Shown here piece by piece: positions 17,472 through 25,704 of a stretch of DNA of 64,000 nucleotides. Every line of letters starts with the position of its first letter. Position 1 is the first letter of the stretch. The stretch is from Pseudovibrio brasiliensis (GTDB lineage: Bacteria; Pseudomonadota; Alphaproteobacteria; Rhizobiales; Stappiaceae). A model generated the notes under the pieces. The model had not been told where the DNA came from. It searched no databases and was given only the letters and a program-made list of their open reading frames with translations. The stretch lies in assembly GCF_018282095.1 (NCBI RefSeq), contig NZ_CP074129.1:31428-95427 (forward strand), in the 5' to 3' direction. The translations under genes and the position numbers were made by a program.

Positions 17472-17720
17472 ATGAAAATCTTAGATAGAGAACGTCTTGC
17501 ACAAGATGGATTTACACTAATTCGCGGCTTGCTTGATAAGCGAGTTGAAGGCGGCACCACCATGGCTTTCGAAGTTGCTGAAGCCTTGCATAATATCCCA
17601 TGCGGTCACAATGACTTCACGGAAAGAATGACCGTTGAGCGGTTGTACAAGCTTGGAGATAAGTATCCAGAGCACAAACAACTGCAAAAGCTCCTTGGTT
17701 GGATCACAACTGATCCCTGA
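17472..17720 (+). CDS. Hypothetical small protein (82 aa)
   Basis: A short soluble protein, mixed charge, starting at ATG 17472 with weak Shine-Dalgarno. No domain recognised. A hairpin (GTAAGG / CCTTAC) lies about 20 bp before the start, and an 8-bp inverted repeat GTCGCTAC / GTAGCGAC follows the gene near 17806-17836. Confidence 0.5.
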   Translation: MKILDRERLAQDGFTLIRGLLDKRVEGGTTMAFEVAEALHNIPCGHNDFTERMTVERLYKLGDKYPEHKQLQKLLGWITTDP

Positions 17721-17878
17721 CCTAAAGGCAAAAGGCAATTGAGTAAGGGGGCAGTTACTCAAACTGGAAGCTCTAATCAGTATCGGTTAGCTCTTGTATC
17801 GCTGGTGGGTCGCTACTGCCTTTTTCAGCCGTAGCGACGAAGCACTTGTTTCGTGAAGTGCATCAATCCCATTTCTTC

Positions 17879-18214
17879 TTATGGGAGGATGTTATCCCAG
17901 GCTCGGGCGCACCATTCCCTTCTGCTGTCTTCTTCTAAGTAGCATTCCTCAGAACCAACGCCATCTTGTGCGTTTTGCTGGCACTCAATTCTTAAACGCC
18001 TTGCAATAGCTATACACTGCCCAAAGGATACATTTCCTGACGAATCTCGGACACGTTTTAAACCTTGGGTAAAGTCCTCCAATAACTGTATCTCATCGTC
18101 GATGTTTTGCTTTGTAGTCTTATCTTCTGGTGCGTTTTCACCGTCTGCATATGAAGGGCTTGTTGTAAGAAGAAAAACGCAGATGATTGGTACAATTATC
18201 TTAATGAAATTCAT
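17879..18214 (-). CDS. Small secreted protein (111 aa)
   Basis: A 111-residue leftward gene with a clear Sec signal peptide (NFIKIIVPIICVFLLTTSPSYA) and a short mature domain containing four cysteines, which fits a disulfide-stabilised periplasmic protein. AGGT-type Shine-Dalgarno sequence precedes the ATG. No family is recognised. It is the only leftward gene between the PP-loop cluster and the J-domain gene. Confidence 0.65.
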   Translation of the reverse strand: MNFIKIIVPIICVFLLTTSPSYADGENAPEDKTTKQNIDDEIQLLEDFTQGLKRVRDSSGNVSFGQCIAIARRLRIECQQNAQDGVGSEECYLEEDSRREWCARAWDNILP

Positions 18215-18360
18215 TGATTACCTCCCGTTAGAACCTTTACGGATGCGGTATCAATTATAATCTCGGTTTTCAGCACTTATAGCCCCCGATAAATCAAGGA
18301 GAAAAGGCACCGTTGTCGGGCAGTTTCATAACTCACCCTGTGTCATGAAATCAGCTTAGG

Positions 18361-18620
18361 GGCTTCGCCCCATCGCTGGAGCAAGGACTAAAGCCGCTTC
18401 GCGGTCTCCAGGCCGGTCTCCCCATCCTTCCTTAGCTTTGCTTATGCCGGCAGACCGGCACCGCAAATCTGCGTGCAGGACTCGACCTGCAGCTGCAGGT
18501 CGGCTTTCGCGCTCATGCGCTCAAGTGGGTGATACCCCTCCGGCCTTCCGATCCTTGCACCGCTCCCCCCGCTGTCTTCGACAAGAAGAAAGAAACGGAC
18601 CTCAAACGGGAGCAAAACAC
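18361..18620 (+). promoter_or_regulatory. Structured 5' leader, divergent family A-type copy 3
   Basis: Shares the tail (ACAAGAAGAAAGAAACGGACC, then ACGGGAG) and CGGCCTTCCG-type blocks with family A, but the body differs. It contains the hairpins GGGGCTTCGCCCC and GCCGCTTCGCGGT and a 20-bp perfect palindrome (CGACCTGCAG and its mirror) near 18488-18507. It precedes the J-domain gene. Confidence 0.55.
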
Positions 18621-19133
18621 ATGATTATCTCAGACGCCCTTTCAATCCTCGGTTTGTCTTCAGGTGCCAGCCAGGACGAAATCAAAGCAGCCTACAAAGA
18701 CGCAGCCAAAAAATACCATCCAGATCTGGACCCAGAAGCCAGCGCTGCAGGTGACGAGATGATGAAGCTCGTAAACGCTGCTTATGATGCTCTTAAGAAT
18801 GCCACCAGCACCGAAACTGAAGAGGCCACAAACAGCAACTACGGGGAAGAACTCAACACCGCATTGAACGCGATTATCAATCTTGATGGTTTGGAGATTG
18901 AAATTTGCGGTTCGTGGATCTGGGTGAGCGGAAACACCAGGCAACACAAAGACGCCCTGAAAGCAGCCGGTTTCAAGTATGCATCCAAAAAGAAGAAGTG
19001 GAACTACCGCCCTGCAGCTTGGCGTTCTAGCAGCCGTGGCCGGTATTCAATGGACCAGATCCGCGAGCGTCACGGCAGCGTTCGTCCATCCAAAACGCAC
19101 TTTGGTTATGCATCTCTTGAGGCTGCAGCGTGA
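18621..19133 (+). CDS. J-domain (DnaJ-like) plasmid protein
   Basis: A 170-residue protein. Residues 3-60 form a J domain with the HPD motif at 33-35 (KKYHPDLDPE), able to stimulate an Hsp70. The C-terminal part (LEIEICGSWIWVSGNTRQHK ... AAGFKYASKKKKWNYRP) is a domain repeatedly found in plasmid and phage J-proteins. The Hsp70 partner would be the host's DnaK. The start at 18621 follows the leader tail with GGGAG. The stop overlaps the next start (ATGA-type), so both are co-translated. Confidence 0.88.
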   Translation: MIISDALSILGLSSGASQDEIKAAYKDAAKKYHPDLDPEASAAGDEMMKLVNAAYDALKNATSTETEEATNSNYGEELNTALNAIINLDGLEIEICGSWIWVSGNTRQHKDALKAAGFKYASKKKKWNYRPAAWRSSSRGRYSMDQIRERHGSVRPSKTHFGYASLEAAA

Positions 19134-19720
19134 CGCTTTCTGAAACAGTAATGCCAGTTGCCAAGCTGCTTTTCGAGGGAGAGGGTAAGATCCTCTCCCA
19201 AGATCACCTTGTTACCATTGAATCTCAGGTGGGAGCTTTGGTTATCAGGTTTTTTTCAAGCAAAAGACGGATAGTTGTGACGGCCAACTTGCGTCAGGAT
19301 TTGGGAGATAGCCAGTACTGGCGAGACCTGAAACCGCATGCCATGCCTGATGAGAATGTTGAGTTACGGCGGACCTTTGCGCCAGGACGATTTACAACAC
19401 AAACTCAGCAAGTCCTTACTCAAATCAACCGAGATATTGTCACGCCTGCACTTCCCCGAGCCTATAAAGCTTTGGCCGAAGTCGCAGAACACGAGCAGAA
19501 GAAACGGAAGATTGCCGAGACAATAAAGCGAGCTGCGCCTATGGAGGCTGAAGTCAACACGTTTGGCAGATACAAGCTGACAAAAGCCATTCGCAAGTTT
19601 GATCCTCAAGCCAGCGGGTCGATTGAGGTCAGGGCAGATAGCGAATATTGCGAAGTCGAGATCCGGAGCTTGTCACTTCATAAAATGGAAAAGCTTGTTG
19701 CGTTTCTCAATGAGAATTGA
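19130..19720 (+). CDS. Hypothetical protein co-translated with the J-domain protein
   Basis: A 196-residue soluble protein overlapping the J-domain gene by four bases. It has a long charged helical central segment and a C-terminal strand-rich part. No domain recognised. The tight coupling suggests that it works with the J-protein, perhaps as a client or a specificity factor. A strong terminator follows. Confidence 0.65.
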   Translation: MTLSETVMPVAKLLFEGEGKILSQDHLVTIESQVGALVIRFFSSKRRIVVTANLRQDLGDSQYWRDLKPHAMPDENVELRRTFAPGRFTTQTQQVLTQINRDIVTPALPRAYKALAEVAEHEQKKRKIAETIKRAAPMEAEVNTFGRYKLTKAIRKFDPQASGSIEVRADSEYCEVEIRSLSLHKMEKLVAFLNEN

Positions 19721-19729
19721 AAATGAAAA

Positions 19730-19753
19730 GGCGAGGGGAGCCCTCGCCTTCTT
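19730..19753 (+). terminator. Rho-independent terminator
   Basis: Stem GGCGAGGG / CCCTCGCC with a GAG loop, followed by TTCTT. It ends the J-domain transcript. Confidence 0.9.
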
Positions 19754-19777
19754 GTAACCTGTGAAACGATTTGAGCA

Positions 19778-19826
19778 AGTGGCCGGTGCTCAGCGGGATC
19801 TGCGAGATCCCACATCGCACTCACTC
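19778..19826 (+). repeat. Fragment of family B leader
   Basis: CAGCGGGATCTGCGAGATCCCACATCG-like sequence matching the conserved hairpin of family B, with no following gene on this strand. A leftover of a leader copy at the 3' end of the GH16 gene. Confidence 0.6.
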
Positions 19827-19829
19827 CGT

Positions 19830-20624
19830 TCATAAGGTGACGTATGAGACAGATGCAGAAGCGACTTGAAACGTCCAAGTCTGTCCAGGCGCGTTTGAAG
19901 GCTGCAAATCTGCGTCATAGGCCCAGGTCCAGCCAGTTGCACTTGGAGCCCAGAAATTGAGAGTAAGGCTCATGTCGGACTGAGGAGCCTGTGAGGTTTT
20001 TCGAACTGTAACTCCATTGACTAGCCAGTTGATGCCATTGGGTGACCAGATGATCGACAGATCGATAGGATTCCCGAACACTTGAGCAATGGTGTTTTGC
20101 TGAGCTTCACCTTTAGAGCTGTCATAAAATACGTTCGTGTTGATCTGAGGCGCAGGGTTGTTCCAGTATCTTGAGATCAGCTCAAAATCTATTTCATCTC
20201 TCTGATCTTTACTCTGATTGAGGAGGTTATAGGCAAACAAGGCGGCAACAGCACCTTTGGGCATCGAAGTTGGGCATATAACCCGTGCATGGAAGGCCAC
20301 TTTTGCATAGCTGCTCAATCCCCATTTTTCGATTGTACTGATCTGGGTGCCAAGCAATGCCGAATGGTCAGGGGAGCGCGGGTCAAACGTACTCAGTCTG
20401 AGCTGTGCATGACCATTCTTTACAGGCGTGCAACCGATTCCACCGGTAAAATCTGTCGGGTTCCTCAGAGCCGTTCGCCCTAGAAATGAGGGGTTGTATC
20501 CTTTGTGCCAAATTGGGCTTGTCCAGACAGAACGATCCACGTCCGGACCATCGGCAAAAGCAAAATTCTTCGTGATCCAAGGTCCAGGATCAATGGTTTC
20601 AAGTAAGTCACTTCTGGCATCCAT
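19830..20624 (-). CDS. Glycoside hydrolase family 16-like protein
   Basis: A 264-residue protein with the GH16 catalytic signature EIDFE at residues 144-148 (nucleophile Glu144, acid/base Glu148) inside a jelly-roll-like pattern of alternating strands. GH16 enzymes cleave beta-1,3/1,4-glucans, agarose, carrageenan and similar polysaccharides; the substrate cannot be read from sequence. No signal peptide is visible from the chosen ATG at 20624; an upstream in-frame GTG (20729) would add 35 residues, also without a convincing signal. It is the only leftward gene in this region and sits between a leader fragment and leader A4, so it may have been inserted. Confidence 0.72.
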   Translation of the reverse strand: MDARSDLLETIDPGPWITKNFAFADGPDVDRSVWTSPIWHKGYNPSFLGRTALRNPTDFTGGIGCTPVKNGHAQLRLSTFDPRSPDHSALLGTQISTIEKWGLSSYAKVAFHARVICPTSMPKGAVAALFAYNLLNQSKDQRDEIDFELISRYWNNPAPQINTNVFYDSSKGEAQQNTIAQVFGNPIDLSIIWSPNGINWLVNGVTVRKTSQAPQSDMSLTLNFWAPSATGWTWAYDADLQPSNAPGQTWTFQVASASVSYVTL

Positions 20625-20742
20625 AATCTCATCCTCGGCATCTGTATGATTGATGAGATATCGTAGCGCGAGGGCATGACTGCTGCATTGGATCTTACGA
20701 GGCAGAGTTACGACCGCGTAAAGCAGCACAGTTAGTCAATAA

Positions 20743-20935
20743 CTAAGTCCCCGCTCAGTTTGTTCAAGGCGACCTGCGAGCAGGCAGAGCGACCAGCTTC
20801 CTACGCTGCGCTTCGTGCAGCCGGTCCCCTTCGGTCGCCCTGACCTTGATCAAACTGATCGGCTCCTAATGACAAGGAAAGTGAAGGCGGGCCTCACATT
20901 GAGGCTGCTCACTTACCAGGTCAGGAGAGCCGGGC
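20743..20935 (+). promoter_or_regulatory. Structured 5' leader, family A copy 4
   Basis: Outer stem 20755-20769 with 20844-20858 (TCAGTTTGTTCAAGG against CCTTGATCAAACTGA, one mismatch). The stem sequence differs from copy 2 but still pairs. Inner hairpin CCTG-CGAG-CAGG at 20773-20784. The tail has ACAAGGAAAGTGAAGG, a CCTCA/TGAGG hairpin, then AGGAG. Confidence 0.8.
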
Positions 20936-21319
20936 ATGAGTGCAACGATCTTAACTTTTCCAACCAAACAGAACACGATGAGACGCAAGGATGTAATCTC
21001 ATTTTCTGAAACGCTGGAAGCTGCATGGGATGCTTCCTTGGAGGCAACGAATGTTTTTGTCGAAGAAAACGGCGACTATTTTTCTGAAGGTGGTGCTTAT
21101 GTCGTGTTTGATGACCTCAACGCTCCATTTGTGCGCCTTTTGAAGGTCAAAGGAGTAGGAGAGGCTATGATCAGCGGAGGCTGGAAGGTGTCACTTCTTT
21201 TAGGTCTGCCCTACAAGTCCAGCTGCGTTTATGAGGCAGGCTGCAATGCCTTTGTTGACGAGCTAAAGCTACGCAAGATTTCAGCGCGAGTAGTCACTTA
21301 TGAGGATGGTGAAGAGTGA
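20936..21319 (+). CDS. Accessory protein, paralogue of 22888-23280
   Basis: A 127-residue soluble protein. From about residue 50 it shares a pattern with the product of 22888-23280: GGAYVVFDDLNAPFVR against GGAWVVINDCQSAFAR, then SGGWKVSLLLGL against EGGWRVPLCQGL, and a shared C-terminal helix-strand end. Both follow a family A leader, so gene and leader may have duplicated together. No known domain. AGGAG lies just before the ATG. Confidence 0.65.
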   Translation: MSATILTFPTKQNTMRRKDVISFSETLEAAWDASLEATNVFVEENGDYFSEGGAYVVFDDLNAPFVRLLKVKGVGEAMISGGWKVSLLLGLPYKSSCVYEAGCNAFVDELKLRKISARVVTYEDGEE

Positions 21320-21550
21320 CCAAGACGTATCCCTATACGCAACTTGGATTGCAGTGCTGCGGAGAGGATTACAAACTTTGTTATTCCAACGCGGCACTAA
21401 CATTACAAACATTATTATACCGGAACATCCTGAGACTTATGTAAGCAACAAATAGCGCCCTGATTGTTGTTGTGATATTTACAACATGAGATTGAGCGTT
21501 GTTTTAAATATCAAAACATTTTTCGAGATGAGATTTTGGCATCCAAACAC

Positions 21551-21997
21551 ATGAAAATAGACCCAGATATTATTGATCGAACAGCCAGAGTGACCCGCAA
21601 AAAGCTTGGCTACACACCATCTGAGATCAAAGAGGTTGTAGAAACTTTGCTCCCAACGGTGGCAGATCGTCATGAGCTGCGTACAGCGTTAGAGGAGTAT
21701 GAGAAGACTGCACAATACAGGCCGATGACCGGCGAGCTCATCAGAGAAGCGCGAAAAAAATGCTTTTTCTTTACAGCTGAGCAGTTCGGGCCGCTGTTAG
21801 GGTTCAAAGACAGCGGTTCAATACGTTCAACTATGTCTAATTTGGAAAATGGCCGAACTGAAGTAACAGAGATGGTTTCTCGACTTGCCAGAGCTTATTT
21901 AGCTGGCCATAGGCCTCCAGATTGGCCCAAAAACCCTAAGCTGAAGAAACCAAGCGTGTTGGATAAAAAATCCTCATCAATAGGTGCCTTCTTCTGA
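21551..21997 (+). CDS. Putative DNA-binding regulator
   Basis: A 148-residue protein. Residues about 63-115 look like a helix-turn-helix of XRE type (LIREARKKC...TAEQFGPLLGF...RSTMSNLENGRTEVTEMVSRL), and the C-terminus is lysine- and proline-rich. The ATG at 21551 is favoured over the TTG at 21536 by codon type only. It is probably a plasmid-encoded transcription regulator. It is followed by an AT-rich region with repeats and a second regulator gene. Confidence 0.6.
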   Translation: MKIDPDIIDRTARVTRKKLGYTPSEIKEVVETLLPTVADRHELRTALEEYEKTAQYRPMTGELIREARKKCFFFTAEQFGPLLGFKDSGSIRSTMSNLENGRTEVTEMVSRLARAYLAGHRPPDWPKNPKLKKPSVLDKKSSSIGAFF

Positions 21998-22044
21998 AAA
22001 ACAGCATGATTTTTCAACCGCAGACCAAAGAAGATAACAGCCAG

Positions 22045-22100
22045 CCTTACATATAGTTGCAGACAACATATATTGCATATAAACAACTTAAAATTGTTAT
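22045..22100. promoter_or_regulatory. AT-rich repeats before the XRE regulator gene
   Basis: Imperfect dyads (TATAGTTG / CAACATATA at 22052-22072, and AACAA / TTGTT shortly after) lie between the two regulator genes. A possible operator-promoter region for one or both regulators. Confidence 0.35.
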
Positions 22101-22154
22101 CATGTCTTGCAATGCCCGCTGAGCGTCATCACAGCATGGCAGCTCAGTTAGAGG

Positions 22155-22604
22155 TTGATTTTGATCGAGAGCAGACGGGCAGACGTTATCGGTCGCCGCA
22201 TCAAAGAACTTCGAGAAGAACGCAAGCTCACTCAACCTCAGATGGGTGAGCTGTTTAGCTTCTCTGTCTCCAGATTAAGCCAATATGAGTGGGGTGATTT
22301 TACACCACCGTTTGATCTGCTGATGCATTTTGCTGAATTTTTTAAGGTCAATCATGCTTGGATCATGGGTGTTCCGAACGCCCCTAAATATCTTCCACCG
22401 GCCCAAGAGGTGATAGAGAAGTTCGAAACCTTAAGTCCGATCATTGAAGCTCGTGCCTTTGCTCTTGGGATCTACCTGACACAAGAAACACGCAGAAAAG
22501 CCATTGGGTTTCTCATCGACAACTTTCCTGACATTCTCCAGACCTATGAAGACAATCTGGATGTGATCGATAGTGCCGTTATCGTGAGTGGCGACCGCCC
22601 TTAG
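22155..22604 (+). CDS. XRE-family transcriptional regulator
   Basis: A 149-residue protein with a cro/C1-type helix-turn-helix at residues about 12-66 (IGRRIKELREERKLTQPQMGELFSF, then RLSQYEWGDFTPP). The C-terminal half is helical and may dimerise. Such proteins usually repress their own promoter and neighbouring plasmid genes. The AT-rich dyads upstream are plausible targets. The start may be at the ATT/TTG cluster at 22155 or slightly downstream; there is no strong Shine-Dalgarno. Confidence 0.82.
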   Translation: MILIESRRADVIGRRIKELREERKLTQPQMGELFSFSVSRLSQYEWGDFTPPFDLLMHFAEFFKVNHAWIMGVPNAPKYLPPAQEVIEKFETLSPIIEARAFALGIYLTQETRRKAIGFLIDNFPDILQTYEDNLDVIDSAVIVSGDRP

Positions 22605-22712
22605 CCGAAGTGCCTTGTTAGCTATCCAGCTCTCACGCCAAATTCTTCCTTCCTTCCTTTCTTATGTCATTAGCGGCAAGGCGCTTACGCGCCTTTCATG
22701 TTTGCTTTGGTC

Positions 22713-22887
22713 GTGCTGCGCCCGCCCAGGTCAAGGCAACCCGCAAGCGGGCAATCAGCCCACCTTCATCCATTCGCTGCGCTCATTCCTTGCAGGCGGT
22801 TCCCTATCGGTCTGATTGGCCTGTGACCTTGGCTCCGGCTTTCCTTGTGACAAGGAAAATAGAAACGGACCTTAAAGGGAACAGACG
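22713..22887 (+). promoter_or_regulatory. Structured 5' leader, family A copy 5
   Basis: Outer stem 22724-22736 with 22827-22839 (three internal mismatches). Inner hairpin CCCG-CAAG-CGGG at 22740-22751, a double compensatory change compared with CCTG/CAGG in copies 1, 2 and 4. Preceded by AAGGCGC-TTAC-GCGCCTT. The tail is AAGGAAAATAGAAACGGACC. Confidence 0.78.
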
Positions 22888-23280
22888 ATGCAAACACCCC
22901 AGACCCCACCTACCAGCCTTGAGGATCTGCTTGAAGGCATGACCATTCCGACTTTGCCGCCTGAGGGGTCTCCTGAGTGGATTCTGGACATGGCCTATGA
23001 TGCGGCCACCAGTGCAGCTCTCAGAGCGCATGGAGCTTGCAATGATCAGGCCGACTGCGGGGGGGCATGGGTTGTCATCAATGATTGTCAGTCCGCGTTT
23101 GCTCGTTTCTTAAAGCAAAGCGATACAGGCGACCGGCATTTTGAAGGGGGCTGGCGGGTGCCCCTTTGTCAGGGACTAAGAACACAATCGCGCATCATCT
23201 ATGAGGAAGCGTGTCGTGCCTTTGTAGAGGTGCTGGAGCAACACGGCATCAAGGCATGGGTCTTCAATTACATCGATTAG
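22888..23280 (+). CDS. Accessory protein, paralogue of 20936-21319
   Basis: A 130-residue soluble protein with the same core as the 20936-21319 product (GGAWVVIND, EGGWRVPL, C-terminal helix). It has four cysteines in the middle. It starts at an ATG directly behind leader A5. No known domain is recognised. The duplication with diverged sequence suggests the two have separate roles or different hosts of origin. Confidence 0.65.
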   Translation: MQTPQTPPTSLEDLLEGMTIPTLPPEGSPEWILDMAYDAATSAALRAHGACNDQADCGGAWVVINDCQSAFARFLKQSDTGDRHFEGGWRVPLCQGLRTQSRIIYEEACRAFVEVLEQHGIKAWVFNYID

Positions 23281-23328
23281 GCCCACGAACACTTTCTCAG
23301 TACCCTTTAACAGCAGGCAATCAAGTCT

Positions 23329-23658
23329 ATGACCTACAGACTTCCTAGCTTCAACGAGCGCGTGGACTACGCCCATCAAGCTCTATTGCGCGGTGAAGAT
23401 AGCCGCAAGTTCGACAATTGTTTTGAAATGTGGGACGGCGCTTTTGTGGTCGCAGCCCTCATGCGGCGCAGCTTGAGCGATCCAGAGCTCCGGCAAGCCA
23501 TCAAAAAAGACTTCTCCTCTGTTGGGCTAGCTCAGTGGCAGCAAACCACTGCCAGCCTGGCTCACATCCCCACACACAAGCTTTCCGATAAGGCCGCAGC
23601 CCATCGGCGGCAAGTTGAGAAACGTCCGTACGGCTTCCAGCAGCCAAGCCTTTTCTAA
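23329..23658 (+). CDS. Hypothetical accessory protein (109 aa)
   Basis: A soluble, mostly helical 109-residue protein rich in Arg and Ala, 48 bp after the preceding gene and 22 bp before the next. It has no recognised domain. Likely co-transcribed with its neighbours behind leader A5. Confidence 0.6.
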   Translation: MTYRLPSFNERVDYAHQALLRGEDSRKFDNCFEMWDGAFVVAALMRRSLSDPELRQAIKKDFSSVGLAQWQQTTASLAHIPTHKLSDKAAAHRRQVEKRPYGFQQPSLF

Positions 23659-23680
23659 CTGACAGACCCAGAGAAAACAC

Positions 23681-24217
23681 ATGTACAATTTCACTAAACC
23701 AACCTGCTCTTTAACAGCGATTACCTTTCTGATTGAGCTGCACAAAGCAGACTTGATGTTTCATGCTGATGACAGCCCGCAACAATGCAATTTTGAAAGA
23801 GAGCTACCAGCTGAGACTCTTGAGGTAATGGATCGCTACATGCAGGCCACCCATCACCATTTGGAAGATCCAAATGTGATTGTAGTCGAGTTAAGCAAAG
23901 CCCTTGTGCCAGAGCAGGCAGCGTCAACGAACCACCCCGCTAATGTCTTATCTGTTCTTGATCTCTCAACCGCTCACCTGTCACCTCAAACACTTGCAAT
24001 GCTCAGTGAAAAGACCCCTGAAACCTTCCCGCTCTACGGTGGCAACCTCATGAATGGTCTGTTTATCTCAGCAGGCAGAGACTACGACTACAGTGGTAAG
24101 AAGTTGCCCATTGATTTGCTTTCATGCCTCACAGCAGCATGGGCGCAGGATTGCTCTCACATTCTCTTTGACAGCGATGGGCCGGTAGATGAGTGCTTAT
24201 TTGATTACTCGCAGTGA
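23681..24217 (+). CDS. Plasmid protein resembling DUF5983
   Basis: A 178-residue protein. The C-terminal half (VLDLSTAHLSPQT near residue 93, later a hydrophobic LLSCLTAAWAQDCSHILFD segment and a final acidic tail) resembles the DUF5983 plasmid family, recalled from memory. The N-terminal half is less typical. Function unknown. It ends the group of genes behind leader A5; no terminator was identified directly after it. Confidence 0.6.
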   Translation: MYNFTKPTCSLTAITFLIELHKADLMFHADDSPQQCNFERELPAETLEVMDRYMQATHHHLEDPNVIVVELSKALVPEQAASTNHPANVLSVLDLSTAHLSPQTLAMLSEKTPETFPLYGGNLMNGLFISAGRDYDYSGKKLPIDLLSCLTAAWAQDCSHILFDSDGPVDECLFDYSQ

Positions 24218-24659
24218 AGGCCCAAAAATAATATTGGTACGAGTTAATGTACCTAATTCAAATTCGTAATGTGTAAGAGTAGTCGAGATGTCGGATGAAT
24301 TAATAAACTCGCATCTGGCTGCTTGCTAAGTATTTAGTGCCAACTTCATCTCAGAAGAGCTGGTTAAAATATAATACAGAAATAACCCCCTGTAAAAATG
24401 AGTTGTTTTTGCTTTTTCGCTTGGCTTTGCGGAAATGGCAGTGTTCTGCTACCTGCACCTTATTAGGAACACACTTGAGACTCCCCATTATCCACACAGA
24501 GTACAATATTTGGTGTTCCGATACCTCTTATGCACACAATCAGTGGACAGATCGCAGTTGACGATGCTTTCCGATTCAATCTAATTTGAAGACATCAAAA
24601 CTGCCCAATGTAGTTTTGGTCAACTTCATAGTTATTAATTGTTTCGAGAAGGAAGTATA
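24218..24659. other. AT-rich intergenic region
   Basis: No gene or repeat that I can support. A 74-codon frame inside it has poor coding character. It must contain the promoter for the microprotein gene that follows. Confidence 0.4.
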
Positions 24660-24779
24660 ATGAACTTACTTGCTGCATCAGCATGGCTTGCTGAAAAAAT
24701 AACCAACTTGAACCTATTTGTAGAGCTTCAAATTGACTTGGACTGGGTCAAGTTTATTGCAAACTTGACCCTATCCTAG
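24660..24779 (+). CDS. 39-residue microprotein, family member 2
   Basis: ATG at 24660 with GAGAAGGAAG a few bases upstream, stop TAG at 24777-24779. The C-terminal segment IDLDWVKFIANLTLS matches LDLDWIRLAMNLTLS of the microprotein at 3935-4054, and both are exactly 39 residues long. The N-terminal half is hydrophobic (LLAASAWLAEK). A perfect 11-bp hairpin lies 60 bp downstream. Paralogy and good translation signals support a real gene; function is unknown. Confidence 0.6.
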   Translation: MNLLAASAWLAEKITNLNLFVELQIDLDWVKFIANLTLS

Positions 24780-24837
24780 ATCGATACTTAGGAAAGCACT
24801 AAATCTTGCAGGATGATTGCTTCCCCTAACATCATTA

Positions 24838-24865
24838 CTGAAGCCTAGAGCACACTAGGCTTCAG
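24838..24865 (+). terminator. Hairpin after the microprotein gene
   Basis: Perfect 11-bp stem CTGAAGCCTAG / CTAGGCTTCAG with a 6-nt loop and a weakly T-containing 3' side. Probable terminator. Confidence 0.65.
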
Positions 24866-24920
24866 TTCAATATCAAAATATTAATTTCAAAGCTTCAGAA
24901 GTTTCCATCTAGTTAGAAGC

Positions 24921-25229
24921 GGCGAGATCTGGCTTGCAAGATCTCAGCGGGATCGGCTGATCCCACATCGATCTCACACACCAGCTCACTCATGTTGGTT
25001 CTAGGCTTACGGCTGGCAGCCAGTCATTCATTTCTCTCTGTCATTTCGCCTGAGGATCTGCAGCAAGGGCTTCGCCCTCGCAGATGCCATCAAAAAAGCT
25101 GCAGTTACCACAACCTGCCCTTCGGCCAGGATGGGGAAACAGGTCTTTTTGGATTGCATCAGCTCACCCGCCTGTTTGGCAAGGAAAATAGAAACAGGCC
25201 TCTTGTGAGGCGGCTAAGGAGAAATAGAA
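24921..25229 (+). promoter_or_regulatory. Structured 5' leader, family B copy 1
   Basis: Hairpin GGGATC-GGCT-GATCCC at 24949-24964. UUCG-loop hairpin AGGGCTTCGCCCT inside the stem ATCTGC/GCAGAT. A conserved block beginning GCCATCAAAAAAGCTGCAG. Tail GGCAAGGAAAATAGAAAC, then a CCTC-TTGT-GAGG hairpin and AAGGAG before the ATG at 25230. Confidence 0.8.
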
Positions 25230-25619
25230 ATGATCGCAGTCGGAGAAACCACCAATGTTTTGTATACGCAGCTTATCTGCAAGAAGTCTGGAAAGGTGCT
25301 GGGACAAGTAAGCGGGCCAACAGAGCAAACTGCGTACTGCAACAAAGTTTGGGCTGTACAATCAGATCAAGAGTTGATTGTCACAGATAAAACCGATGTG
25401 GCTGAACCATCTAACTTCTATGGCCCAGTTCCAAAGAACTCCAACGTCTATGTTTACGGTGATTTTCTTGAAGAGCAAAAACCCACTGACATAGAACCAA
25501 CTTGGGTAGGTGCAGCGCTTGAACTGGAGCAGATGAAAAACTCAGCGTTTGATGTTGCCGGAAACACATGGACCGCATTTAACGAAAGCGGCGAGGTGCT
25601 TGGTTCATCTGAGTTCTAA
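25230..25619 (+). CDS. Hypothetical accessory protein (129 aa)
   Basis: A 129-residue acidic soluble protein immediately behind a family B leader, with AAGGAG 11 bases before the ATG. The sequence is strand-rich (VLYTQLICKKSGKVLGQ ...) and ends in AFNESGEVLGSSEF, suggesting a small beta-fold with an internally repeated GKVLG/GEVLG motif. No family recognised. Confidence 0.62.
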   Translation: MIAVGETTNVLYTQLICKKSGKVLGQVSGPTEQTAYCNKVWAVQSDQELIVTDKTDVAEPSNFYGPVPKNSNVYVYGDFLEEQKPTDIEPTWVGAALELEQMKNSAFDVAGNTWTAFNESGEVLGSSEF

Positions 25620-25704
25620 TACTCAAGGGCTAAAGTTAAGCGCGGCGGCTTGATAGTAAGCAAGCGGCCTTCTGCTCCTCCATTTTTCAAAGGCACTTCT
25701 TGCC

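Noticed and set aside
24337..24561. 74-codon frame in the AT-rich gap
   Set aside because: Composition and residue pattern look random; no Shine-Dalgarno.
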